Source: an uncultured bacterium (GTDB lineage Bacteria > Spirochaetota > Leptospiria > Leptospirales > Leptonemataceae). Taken from it: a DNA stretch of 64,000 nt. Below the pieces are notes generated by a model. It did not search any database. It saw nothing but the letters and a program-made list of their open reading frames with translations, and was not told the origin of the DNA. The first letter of the stretch is position 1; every line of letters begins with the position of its first letter. The translations under genes and the position numbers were made by a program. The stretch covers positions 434,001 to 498,000 of the forward strand of contig CALFVU010000008.1 of the NCBI GenBank assembly GCA_937928085.1, given 5' to 3'. This document shows, piece by piece, positions 36,931-44,380 of this stretch.

Positions 36931-37677
36931 GTGAATTCTTTTATTCTTGGTATTCCGGTGTTTAACGAAGAAAACACATTATATGATTTTTTTAATCAAT
37001 TATTGTCGAATTTACCTACAATCATACAAAAAGTTATTGTGATTAATGATGGTTCAACAGATTCTTCAAAAGAAATTTTAAACGAAATAGGAAGTCAATA
37101 TAAGAATGTAAAAATCATACACAGATATCCAAATCAGGGATATGGTGCATCTATGATCTTTTTATTAAACTATGCAAAAAATAACCAATTTTCGTTTTTA
37201 ATAACAATGGATTGTGACAAACAACATAAAATTGAAGATTTATATAAATTTATTGAATATGATCCTCAAATCGATTTAGTTTCTGGTTCTCGTTATAAAA
37301 AAGAATCACCTATTTTTGGAATCGAACCACCGAAAGATCGAGTTTTGATTAATCAAAAAATTACAAAAAAAATTAATCAAAAATATAATTTTCATATTAC
37401 AGATGCTTTTTGTGGATTTAAACGGTATAAATTAAAAAAAATAAATCCTGATTTACTTTTCGAGAAAGGCTATGGTTTTCCTTTAGAATTTTGGGCATAT
37501 TGTTTTTATTTTCATCTATCCATTCAAGAGATAGCTGTTGCAAGAGTTTACATCACGGATGATCGTACTTTTGGAGAAAACTTGGATAAATATAAAGTTC
37601 GATATTATTATTACTTAAAAGTTTGGAAGCAGGCAGAAAAAAAATTTCAAAATTTCATTTATGAAAAATCCTTTTGA
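36931..37677 (+). CDS. Family 2 glycosyltransferase, polyprenyl-phosphate type
   Basis: This 248-residue GT-A enzyme has IPVFNEENTLYDF, VINDGSTDSS with ND at 39-40, PNQGYGAS, and the metal-binding TMDCDKQHKIEDL with D94 and D96. The size and the block LVSGSRYKKES resemble dolichol/undecaprenyl-phosphate sugar transferases (DPM1-like). No membrane helices are attached. The start is GTG four bases after gatB. Its 3' end overlaps the next gene by 17 bases. Donor sugar is unknown. Confidence 0.85.
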   Translation: MNSFILGIPVFNEENTLYDFFNQLLSNLPTIIQKVIVINDGSTDSSKEILNEIGSQYKNVKIIHRYPNQGYGASMIFLLNYAKNNQFSFLITMDCDKQHKIEDLYKFIEYDPQIDLVSGSRYKKESPIFGIEPPKDRVLINQKITKKINQKYNFHITDAFCGFKRYKLKKINPDLLFEKGYGFPLEFWAYCFYFHLSIQEIAVARVYITDDRTFGENLDKYKVRYYYYLKVWKQAEKKFQNFIYEKSF

Positions 37678-38809
37678 CATTAAAAAAAACTATATATATA
37701 TGAATTATTGTGGTATTTCTCCATTACTTTTTAAAGCTTTTAAAAAAAAGTTTGAATTCGAAAAAAAACTTTCCAAATTAGGAGTTTTAGTCTTTAAGGA
37801 ATATCCGAATATTCTTAAAGATTTCAAACAAGGTTTCGGAAAATTACTTCGTACTTCTTCTGAAAATATATCTTTTGTGAGAAATACAGCAGAAGGATTG
37901 TCTTTAATTGCAAATGGCTATCCTTTTGAACCAAACGACGAAATATTAAGCTATGTAAACGAGTATCCTTCGAATCATTATCCCTGGAAATTGCAAGAAT
38001 TAAAAAAAAGAGCTAAACTTAAGTTAATTCCAGATAATCGAAACCTCGTTCAAAATTCTAACGAGATACCCAATCGTAATCCTATAGGTTTTACTATAGA
38101 AGATATAGAAACATTAACAACGAAAAAAACAAAAATCATAGCAATTAGTAGTGTACAATTTACGTCTGGTTTTGCAGCAGATTTAAGAAAAATTGGTCAA
38201 TTTTGTAAAGATCATAAAATTGATTTGGTTGTAGATGCTGCACAAAGTTTGGGAGCAATTCCTTTATATCCCGAAGAGTATCATATTTCTGCTATTGCTT
38301 CTTCTGGTTGGAAATGGTTGCTCGGTCCTTTAGGTAGTGGTATTTTATATACCTCTCCAGAATTTAGAAATAAAATCGAAATCACAATGGCTGGTGCGGA
38401 CCTAATGATTCAAGGAAATGATTATTTAAATCATCAATGGCAACCATTTACTGATGGAAGAAAATTTGAATATAGCACTATGCCTTATGGGGATATCCTT
38501 GCATTAAATGAATGTGTAACGAACATACTAGAACATCAAGTAGAAAATATTCGTAATAAAATCTTTTTTTTGCATTTGGTTTTTAAAAAAAACATAACAA
38601 CAAAGAAAATTAAGTTTCTTAATTTTAATCATAATAATGAATCACCCATTCTTTCTATAGTAGTAGAAAATCCAGAAAAAGTTGCATCATATTTAAAAGA
38701 AAAAAAAATTATTACCACAGTTAGAGGAAATTATTTACGAATTGCCCCCCATTATATGACAACAGAAGAAGAAATAGTTATCACGGCTGAGGTTTTAAAT
38801 TCATTATAA
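37661..38809 (+). CDS. Class V aminotransferase / cysteine desulfurase-like PLP enzyme
   Basis: This 382-residue PLP enzyme shows D192 in LVVDAAQSLGAIP, which holds the pyridine nitrogen, and the Schiff-base lysine K218 in ASSGWKWLLGPLGSGILY. N-terminal FVRNTAEGLSLIANG is the phosphate-side block. It lacks the mobile Cys loop of true cysteine desulfurases as far as I can see. The RKFEYSTMPYGDILAL segment is closer to isopenicillin-N-epimerase-like members. Substrate is unassigned. It overlaps the glycosyltransferase gene by 17 bases. A roughly 100-base regulatory gap follows. Confidence 0.82.
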   Translation: MKNPFDIKKNYIYMNYCGISPLLFKAFKKKFEFEKKLSKLGVLVFKEYPNILKDFKQGFGKLLRTSSENISFVRNTAEGLSLIANGYPFEPNDEILSYVNEYPSNHYPWKLQELKKRAKLKLIPDNRNLVQNSNEIPNRNPIGFTIEDIETLTTKKTKIIAISSVQFTSGFAADLRKIGQFCKDHKIDLVVDAAQSLGAIPLYPEEYHISAIASSGWKWLLGPLGSGILYTSPEFRNKIEITMAGADLMIQGNDYLNHQWQPFTDGRKFEYSTMPYGDILALNECVTNILEHQVENIRNKIFFLHLVFKKNITTKKIKFLNFNHNNESPILSIVVENPEKVASYLKEKKIITTVRGNYLRIAPHYMTTEEEIVITAEVLNSL

Positions 38810-38840
38810 ATGAATTTTTTTAAAAGAATCTTAAAAATTC

Positions 38841-38873
38841 TTGCCTATTTTAGAATCATAATTATTTTATAAT
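38841..38873 (+). promoter_or_regulatory. Candidate peroxiredoxin promoter
   Basis: TTGCCT at 38841-38846 resembles a -35. A perfect TATAAT lies at 38868-38873, but the 21-base spacing is long; TTTTAT at 38865-38870 gives 18. The -10 is inside an inverted repeat, so a bound repressor would block it. Confidence 0.35.
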
Positions 38874-38900
38874 TATATTAAATTTAAAATAATTCTAAAA
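38848..38900 (+). promoter_or_regulatory. Nested inverted repeats, possible PerR/Fur-type operator
   Basis: ATAATTAT, TTT and ATAATTAT (38858-38876) form an AT-rich palindrome like the boxes bound by PerR/Fur regulators. It overlaps a TATAAT. Around it, TTTTAGAAT (38848-38856) and ATTCTAAAA (38892-38900) make a nine-base perfect outer repeat whose right arm touches the AAGGAG ribosome-binding site (38898-38903). Repression relieved by peroxide would fit the downstream peroxiredoxin. The regulator is not in the window. Confidence 0.4.
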
Positions 38901-38911
38901 GGAGAAAAAAT

Positions 38912-39511
38912 ATGCAAGAAAATTGTTTACAAGTTGGACAAAAAGCACCAGATTTTACAGCTGAAGCGGTCGTGGGAAAACAGTTTCAAAAAATTTCTTT
39001 ATCAGATTATAAGGGCAAGTATGTAGTACTATTTTTCTACCCATTAGATTTTACTTTTGTTTGCCCTACAGAAATTATTGCTTTTGATGAAATGTATTCT
39101 GAATTTAAAAAACTGGGGGCTGAAATATTAGGTGTTAGTGTAGACAGTAAATACAGTCATTTAGCTTGGATCAATACCCCTAGAAAAGAAGGTGGATTAG
39201 GAAGTCTTCAATTTCCGTTAATTTCTGACATTACTAAAGAGATTTCTCGTAAGTATAATGTTTTAATCGAAGATGCGGGCGTTTCTTTACGAGGTGTATT
39301 TATTATTGATCAAAAAGGAATTTTAAAAGTTTCTATTGTAAATAACAATAACATAGGAAGAAATGTGAATGAAATTCTAAGATTAGTAAAAGCTGATAAG
39401 TTTGTAGAAGAACATCCTGGAGAGGTATGTCCTGCTAATTGGGATGAAGGAAAAGAAACTATGAAAGCTGATGTAGAAAAATCTAAAGAATACTTTAAAA
39501 AATATGCATAA
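38912..39511 (+). CDS. 2-Cys peroxiredoxin (AhpC/Prx1 type)
   Basis: This 199-residue thiol peroxidase reduces peroxides. The peroxidatic C51 lies in DFTFVCPTE, and the resolving C173 lies in [13 protein letters not shown]. Both cysteines and the T48/R pattern of the AhpC/Prx1 class are present, and length is normal. A strong AAGGAG site precedes the ATG. No ahpF or thioredoxin reductase gene is adjacent, so the electron donor is unknown. The 5' region carries palindromes that suggest peroxide- or iron-responsive control. A GC-rich hairpin follows the stop. Confidence 0.96.
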   Translation: MQENCLQVGQKAPDFTAEAVVGKQFQKISLSDYKGKYVVLFFYPLDFTFVCPTEIIAFDEMYSEFKKLGAEILGVSVDSKYSHLAWINTPRKEGGLGSLQFPLISDITKEISRKYNVLIEDAGVSLRGVFIIDQKGILKVSIVNNNNIGRNVNEILRLVKADKFVEEHPGEVCPANWDEGKETMKADVEKSKEYFKKYA

Positions 39512-39515
39512 ATCA

Positions 39516-39543
39516 TATAGCGGCTTATTTTTATGCCGCTATA
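39516..39543 (+). terminator. Hairpin between the convergent peroxiredoxin and nadD genes
   Basis: TATAGCGGC and GCCGCTATA form a nine-pair perfect stem with a ten-base loop, four bases after the peroxiredoxin stop. It is the most GC-rich hairpin seen in the spacers. The tract after it is AT-rich but not a pure T-run. It could end transcription from both sides. Confidence 0.6.
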
Positions 39544-39571
39544 AATTTTACATATTATAAATTTTACATAT
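39541..39571. repeat. Tandem 15-base direct repeat
   Basis: ATAAATTTTACATAT occurs at 39541-39555 and again at 39557-39571, one base apart. The second copy contains the nadD stop codon. It is probably a small local duplication. Confidence 0.8.
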
Positions 39572-40187
39572 AAAGATAATTTTTTTTTATAATACAAAAA
39601 GCTTCGTAAGTTATACAGTCTTTTAATTTAGAATAATCATAACCAATTCGAATTTTTTCTCTAATTTCTTTCGCTTTACATGATTTCGGAGAAAAATCGA
39701 TTATATAAAAGTTAGCTACAGGATAAATACTTTTTATTTTTTCGATTTTCTTTTCAATATGTTCTTTGGTCATTTGATTTCTTCTAATGATAAAAAAAGG
39801 GTAATAAGTAAAAATCCATTCAATTTCTTTCCATAGGTGTAAACTTTCAAGAATATCACTTCCTATTAAAATACCTGTTTTTATTGAATCTTGTATAACT
39901 CGTAAAGTTTCTACAGTATATGAAATTTTTTTTTGTTTTAGTTCAATATCAAGAATTTTGATTTTTTTTAAAAGTTCTTTATGAAAATAGGATTGCAAAG
40001 AATATTGTATCATTTCTAATCGTATTTCGGCAGGTGCATAGTCTTCTTTTTTTTTAAAAGGAGACTGATAGTTTGGAATGAGGAATATTTCTAAACATAT
40101 AGAATTTCTTAAAACATATTCAATGGTTTCTAAATGACCTTTATGTATAGGATTAAAAGAACCTCCATAAATCAATCGGGGTATCAT
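39564..40187 (-). CDS. nadD: Nicotinate-nucleotide adenylyltransferase
   Basis: This 207-residue enzyme adenylates nicotinate mononucleotide in NAD synthesis. The nucleotidyltransferase signature IYGGSFNPIHKGHLE is intact. KKISYTVETLR and LIGSDILESLHLWKEIEWI match NadD substrate blocks. The C-terminal ISSTxIR motif is diverged and reads SPKSCKAKEIRE. The start lies four bases inside proA, a gene order (proA-nadD) common in bacteria. The last codons lie in a short tandem repeat next to the bidirectional hairpin. Confidence 0.92.
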   Translation of the reverse strand: MIPRLIYGGSFNPIHKGHLETIEYVLRNSICLEIFLIPNYQSPFKKKEDYAPAEIRLEMIQYSLQSYFHKELLKKIKILDIELKQKKISYTVETLRVIQDSIKTGILIGSDILESLHLWKEIEWIFTYYPFFIIRRNQMTKEHIEKKIEKIKSIYPVANFYIIDFSPKSCKAKEIREKIRIGYDYSKLKDCITYEAFCIIKKNYLYM

Positions 40188-41476
40188 GTTCTAATTTGAC
40201 CATTGCCTCTTAAAACATAAACCGTTGTTGTTAAATCTTTAAGTCCCATAGGACCACGCACATGGAATCTTCCTGTAGAAATTCCGATTTCTGAACCCAT
40301 GCCCATCTGTCCACCATCATGAAATCGTGTTGAGCAATTAATAAAAATAGCGGCACTGTCTACTTTTTTCTGAAAGGCTTCGATACTGGATTGGTTCTCA
40401 GAAACAATTGCTTCTGAATGGGCACTACCGTATTTATGGATAAACTCAATTGCTTCTTCTATATTATCGACAATTTTTACAGATAAACGTTCATCCAGAT
40501 ACTCAGTGGAATATTCTTTATCGGGATCTTCAATTTTTTTTATTTCGGGATCTATTGCTAAAGTTCTTTCGCATCCTAATAAACTGACACCAGCTTTTTT
40601 TAGAGCATAAAATAATTCTTTTATATATGGAAAATCTTTATGAATAATTAAATTTTCTATAGCATTACATACAGAAGGTCTTTGTAGTTTTGCATTAATA
40701 GCGATTTGAATACTTTTTTCTAAATTAGCATATTGATCAATATATAAATTGCAAACTCCTTTATCATGTTTAACAACAGGAATTTTTGTATTACTTGTAA
40801 CAAATTGAATTAAAGCTTCACCACCTCTAGGTACGACTAAATCAATCGATTGATCTTCTTGTAAAAAAGCTAACATACAAGCTCTATCGGTTTCTTCTAT
40901 AAATTTTACACAATTAGGATTTATTTTTTCCATTTCTAATGCTTTTATAAAAAAATGATGTAAGATTAAGTTCGTATTGAGAGCTTCTTTGCCACCTCTT
41001 AAGATTACAGAATTTCCACTTTTTACGCATAAAGCACCTACATCGATTGTTACATTTGGACGGGACTCATATACGATGAAGATAGTACCGATGGGAACTC
41101 TTTTTTGGATTAGTTCGATTCCGTTAGATAAAGTATACCCTTTCACAATTTCTCCAATAGGATCAGGTAAAGAAATGATATCTTCTATTGTTTGAATCAT
41201 TTCTTTTGTTCGCTTTTCATTTATGGTAAGCCTCTCGATTAAAGAAGGTGCAAGTTGATTTTTTTTTGCATTTTCTAAATCTACTTGATTTTTTTGTAAT
41301 AAAATCTTTTGGTTTTCTAAGTCCGATAAAAGTTTGATCAGATTTTTTAAAACTTGATTTCTTTGTTGGATCGTGGTCTGCCTGATTTCATAAAAAGCTT
41401 TTTTTGCAGAAATAGAAATTTCTCTAGCATAGTTTTTGTAGTTTTGAGCTTTTTCTAATAATTGTACTTCCACCAT
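40184..41476 (-). CDS. proA: Gamma-glutamyl phosphate reductase
   Basis: This 430-residue NADPH enzyme makes glutamate semialdehyde in proline synthesis. The catalytic Cys is in QRPSVCNAIENLI. Other family blocks are KRVPIGTIFIVYESRPNVT, SGNSVILRGGKEA, VVPRGGEALI and the C-terminal FVHRGPMGLKDLTTTVYV-like HVRGPMGLKDLTT. Length is normal. proB is not adjacent. A seven-pair hairpin ends at the A of the start codon, and no ribosome-binding site is visible. Confidence 0.96.
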   Translation of the reverse strand: MVEVQLLEKAQNYKNYAREISISAKKAFYEIRQTTIQQRNQVLKNLIKLLSDLENQKILLQKNQVDLENAKKNQLAPSLIERLTINEKRTKEMIQTIEDIISLPDPIGEIVKGYTLSNGIELIQKRVPIGTIFIVYESRPNVTIDVGALCVKSGNSVILRGGKEALNTNLILHHFFIKALEMEKINPNCVKFIEETDRACMLAFLQEDQSIDLVVPRGGEALIQFVTSNTKIPVVKHDKGVCNLYIDQYANLEKSIQIAINAKLQRPSVCNAIENLIIHKDFPYIKELFYALKKAGVSLLGCERTLAIDPEIKKIEDPDKEYSTEYLDERLSVKIVDNIEEAIEFIHKYGSAHSEAIVSENQSSIEAFQKKVDSAAIFINCSTRFHDGGQMGMGSEIGISTGRFHVRGPMGLKDLTTTVYVLRGNGQIRT

Positions 41477-41495
41477 AAGAAATTTTTTTTTCTTA
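41476..41495 (-). promoter_or_regulatory. Hairpin abutting the proA start codon
   Basis: On the minus strand TAAGAAA, six A and TTTCTTA form a seven-pair stem whose last base is the A of the proA ATG. It would place the initiation region in a weak stem-loop. AT-rich composition makes chance possible. Confidence 0.3.
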
Positions 41496-41514
41496 TACAG
41501 AAAAAAGCAAGAAT

Positions 41515-42237
41515 TTATTGATTTAAAGGATTGGGTGGAAGTTGTATTTTATTTTTTTGCTCTTCAAGTAATTTTTGATTTTTTTCGATTTGCAAAATTA
41601 CATTTTCTAAATTTTGCTTTTTTGTTTTCTCTAATTCTTGAATCATATTAAACTTACTTTTTTCATAAACTCCAAGAATATCTTTTTTTTGTTCCCGAAA
41701 CGTAACAATGATTTTCTCTCCCGCTTCGATAATTTGTTTTTGGCTTCCGTCTATATTAGAAACTTCTACTCTTCCTTCATTTACGGCAATCAAAGATTCA
41801 GAATGATTAGCTTCTATATATAATTCAGTTCCTCTGACAGAAGCAATAGCTGTAGGACTTTGGATATCTAGTTTAATTTTTTTATCTTTTTCTTTATTTA
41901 CTTTTGATAATATTTCTCCATTTTGTAAACTGATTTTATATTCTTCTTCTTGATTCGTTTTTATGATTTTATTTAATTTTATCTGAGAATTTGCACCAAT
42001 TTTTACAATTACCCCATTTGATAATTGTAAGTTCAAGTAAGCATCTTTTTCTGTTTTAATAATATCATTTTCGGTAAGAATAGTATTTACTGTAATAGGG
42101 ATGCTCTTACTTTCTTTTATAATGTAAGAATTTCCTTTTTTAAAAACTACTAAAGCTTTAGAATTACCCAAAACCAAATTTGGGATCAAGGTGCTTATTA
42201 AAATAAACAAAAACAATGCAATTTCTTTTTTTTTCAT
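41515..42237 (-). CDS. FecR-domain exported protein
   Basis: This 240-residue protein has an N-terminal signal peptide (LFLFILISTLIPNLVLG) and a FecR-type beta domain: VNTILTENDIIKTEKDAYLNLQLSNGVIVKIGANSQIKL, later SPTAIASVRGTELYIEA and AVNEGRVEVSN. The C-terminal 60 residues are a Lys/Glu/Gln-rich coiled coil. FecR domains of this free-standing, exported kind occur widely in spirochaetes with unknown ligands; there is no FecA or sigma gene here. A strong AAGGAG precedes the start. It is divergent from hfq across about 140 bases. Confidence 0.82.
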   Translation of the reverse strand: MKKKEIALFLFILISTLIPNLVLGNSKALVVFKKGNSYIIKESKSIPITVNTILTENDIIKTEKDAYLNLQLSNGVIVKIGANSQIKLNKIIKTNQEEEYKISLQNGEILSKVNKEKDKKIKLDIQSPTAIASVRGTELYIEANHSESLIAVNEGRVEVSNIDGSQKQIIEAGEKIIVTFREQKKDILGVYEKSKFNMIQELEKTKKQNLENVILQIEKNQKLLEEQKNKIQLPPNPLNQ

Positions 42238-42379
42238 ATTTCTCTCCTTGTTATTAGACTATAAAAAAAACAAATTAGTTCTTTATTTTCTAAATTTTTT
42301 ATACAAATTATGATTTTGTTTTTTTAATTTACACTAATCAATGAATAAATAATTTGCTTTATTAGAGGAAGGTGTGACA

Positions 42380-42676
42380 ATGTCTAACAAGTATGGGGCT
42401 ATAGAACAAAATCAAATAATAGACAAAGCAAGAAAAAGAAGACTTTTAGTTCAAGTTTTTCTAAAAAACGGAGTCATTTTAAAAGGAAAAATAATACGAT
42501 TTGATCTTTTTACAATTCTTCTTAAGTCCGAAGAAGAGTTTATCTTAGTTTATAAACATGCTATTTCTACGATTATACCTCTTAAAAAACCAAAAAAAAA
42601 AGAGAAAAAGTTAAACGATAAAAGCAATAAATCAAAAAAAACTTATAAAATACAAAAAAAGAAACATGATGTATAA
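42380..42676 (+). CDS. hfq: RNA chaperone Hfq
   Basis: This 98-residue protein forms hexamers that match small RNAs to mRNAs. The Sm1 motif is VFLKNGVILKGKIIRFDLFTILL and Sm2 is YKHAIST at 58-64. Q10 corresponds to E. coli Q8, and R18-K19-R20-R21 forms the rim patch. The tail after residue 68 carries about 15 Lys against few acidic residues, unlike the acidic tip of E. coli Hfq. A GTG two codons earlier is possible, but AGGAAGG fits ATG 42380 better. The glycosyltransferase gene starts inside its last codons. miaA is not adjacent. Confidence 0.92.
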   Translation: MSNKYGAIEQNQIIDKARKRRLLVQVFLKNGVILKGKIIRFDLFTILLKSEEEFILVYKHAISTIIPLKKPKKKEKKLNDKSNKSKKTYKIQKKKHDV

Positions 42677-43778
42677 AATTGCTGTAGATGCAAGACCATT
42701 AAGCTCTTCAGTTACTGGAATTTCCAGAACTATATCAAAAATCATAGAAAATATAGATTTTCCCTTTGAGTTTTATTTACTTTCCCATCTACCTATACAT
42801 AAAGACTTTGTTTATTTATTAGAGAAAAAAAATGTACATTGGAAAGTGTTACGAATTACTTTTTTTTCAAAAAAGGGAGGGAGCTGGTTTTTAATAGATT
42901 TACCTTATTATTTAAATTATTTTTTAAAACCTGATATATATTGGGGTACACAACAAACTATACCTTATTTCTTAAAGAAAACAATCAAAACTTTGATTAC
43001 ACTACATGATTTTGTAGCTTTTTTTTATCCCGAATCAATGAAAACATTAGCATTATATCAGCAAAAGTTTTTTTTCAAAAATAGTTTAAAAACAGCGAAT
43101 CAAATCGTTTGCAATTCTAAAAGTACTGCAAAAGATCTAAATAAATTATTTCCGTTTATAAACAATGTTAATGTAATTTATCATGGATTTGATAAACCAA
43201 AAATAATTAAAAAAATTGAACATCCTTTATTGAAAAAAAACTTTATATTGGCTGTTTCTACTATAGAACCCCGTAAAAACTATATTACACTTTTAGAAGC
43301 TTATTTTAATTATTTTTTATCAGAAAAAAAAGAACCATATTATTTAGTTATTATTGGAAAAAAAGGATGGGAATCTGAATCATTTTATAAAAGATTAGAA
43401 GAAATCCAAAATCGAACTAAAACCGTATTTATTTTGGAAAATATTTCGGATCAAGCTTTATATAATTTTTATCAAAATTGTGCATTTTTCTGTCTACCTT
43501 CTTTGTACGAAGGATTTGGTATTCCAGTAATTGAGGCATTGTCTTTTTCTAAGCATTTAATTCTTTCTGATATTCCAGTTTTTAGAGAAATTGCTGAAAC
43601 TTACGCAACGTTTTTACCACCCAATGATATTCAAAATTGGAGTAAAATGATAAAACAATATGTAGAATTACATAGAAAAAAACGTTTAAAACCTATTCAA
43701 TTCAATCACTCTCAATTTAGTTGGAAAAAATCAGCAAAATATTATAAAGATTGTTTTAATTCGTTAATTTCTTCCTGA
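42666..43778 (+). CDS. Family 4 glycosyltransferase
   Basis: This 370-residue GT-B enzyme begins YKIAVDARPLSSSVTGISRTI. It has a central linker with TLHDFVAFFYPE and NQIVCNSKSTAKDL. The nucleotide-sugar domain has ILAVSTIEPRKNYITLLEAY, IGKKGWESE and LPSLYEGFGIPVIEAL with the E-x7-E pattern. It resembles mannosyl- or rhamnosyltransferases of O-antigen assembly. It overlaps hfq by 11 bases and its 3' end overlaps the bactofilin gene on the other strand by 37 bases. ATG 42669 is an equally good start. Confidence 0.88.
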   Translation: MMYKIAVDARPLSSSVTGISRTISKIIENIDFPFEFYLLSHLPIHKDFVYLLEKKNVHWKVLRITFFSKKGGSWFLIDLPYYLNYFLKPDIYWGTQQTIPYFLKKTIKTLITLHDFVAFFYPESMKTLALYQQKFFFKNSLKTANQIVCNSKSTAKDLNKLFPFINNVNVIYHGFDKPKIIKKIEHPLLKKNFILAVSTIEPRKNYITLLEAYFNYFLSEKKEPYYLVIIGKKGWESESFYKRLEEIQNRTKTVFILENISDQALYNFYQNCAFFCLPSLYEGFGIPVIEALSFSKHLILSDIPVFREIAETYATFLPPNDIQNWSKMIKQYVELHRKKRLKPIQFNHSQFSWKKSAKYYKDCFNSLISS

Positions 43779-44134
43779 GTTAGCATCTCGCAATTTCCAT
43801 CGAAGATAACACCCTCTGCAATTAAAAGCTTTGCTGTACGAATATTTCCAATGATTTTTCCACTATTTAGCATTTCGATTTTTTGAAAAGCTTCTACATT
43901 TCCAATAACTTCTCCCCCTGCAATGAGAGTTCCTACTTTAATATTCGCTTTTACTTTTCCTTTTTCTCCTATAATTAAAGTTCCTTTCGATCGTATTTCT
44001 CCTTCGAAATAACCATTAATTTGTAAGGATCGTTCAAATTCTAATAAACCATAAAAGTGGGTTCCATCTTCGAATACAGTACTCTCTTCTTGTTCAGATG
44101 CAATTTTTTTAATCATAACATCGAAATTTTTCAA
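43742..44134 (-). CDS. Bactofilin
   Basis: This 130-residue polymer-forming cytoskeletal protein has the repetitive beta-helix with regular hydrophobic and Gly positions: FYGLLEFERSLQINGYFEGEIRSKGTLIIGEKGKVKANIKVGTLIAGGEVIGNV. Short flexible ends flank it. Bactofilins self-assemble into filaments at the inner membrane and act in cell shape and, in spirochaetes, helical morphology. It is followed by none of the usual M23 peptidase genes. The last 12 codons overlap the glycosyltransferase gene in antisense. Confidence 0.92.
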   Translation of the reverse strand: MKNFDVMIKKIASEQEESTVFEDGTHFYGLLEFERSLQINGYFEGEIRSKGTLIIGEKGKVKANIKVGTLIAGGEVIGNVEAFQKIEMLNSGKIIGNIRTAKLLIAEGVIFDGNCEMLTQEEINELKQSL

Positions 44135-44152
44135 AACGATTTTCTGACAATT

Positions 44153-44371
44153 TTATTTTGTCTTCATTACAAACACTCCATCCCAATCCTCAGGAGGAGG
44201 ATTTTTTAGATATTCTTTACATCTTTCTATGTATAATAAACTTGGGCCGTCTTCTGGTTCTATTTCCAAAGCTTTTTGAAATTCTTCTAAAGATTCCTTC
44301 CATTTTCTTTGTTTATAGAGCATAAGTGCTTTATTATACTGTTCTAATAATTGAAGTTTTTTTTTATCCAT
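44153..44371 (-). CDS. Stand-alone TPR protein with adenylate-cyclase-type tail
   Basis: This 72-residue protein consists of about one and a half TPR units (YNKALMLYKQRKWKESLEEFQKALEIEPEDGPSLLYIERC) and the tail NPPPEDWDGVFVMKTK. The same combination, including the PPPxDWDGV signature, is known to me as the C terminus of class III adenylate/guanylate cyclases in spirochaetes and related bacteria. Here no cyclase domain is upstream: the frame starts at its own ATG after the aldo/keto reductase gene. It may be a shed module that binds the same partner. It is followed by the bactofilin gene 18 bases on. Confidence 0.78.
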   Translation of the reverse strand: MDKKKLQLLEQYNKALMLYKQRKWKESLEEFQKALEIEPEDGPSLLYIERCKEYLKNPPPEDWDGVFVMKTK

Positions 44372-44380
44372 AATTGCAAT

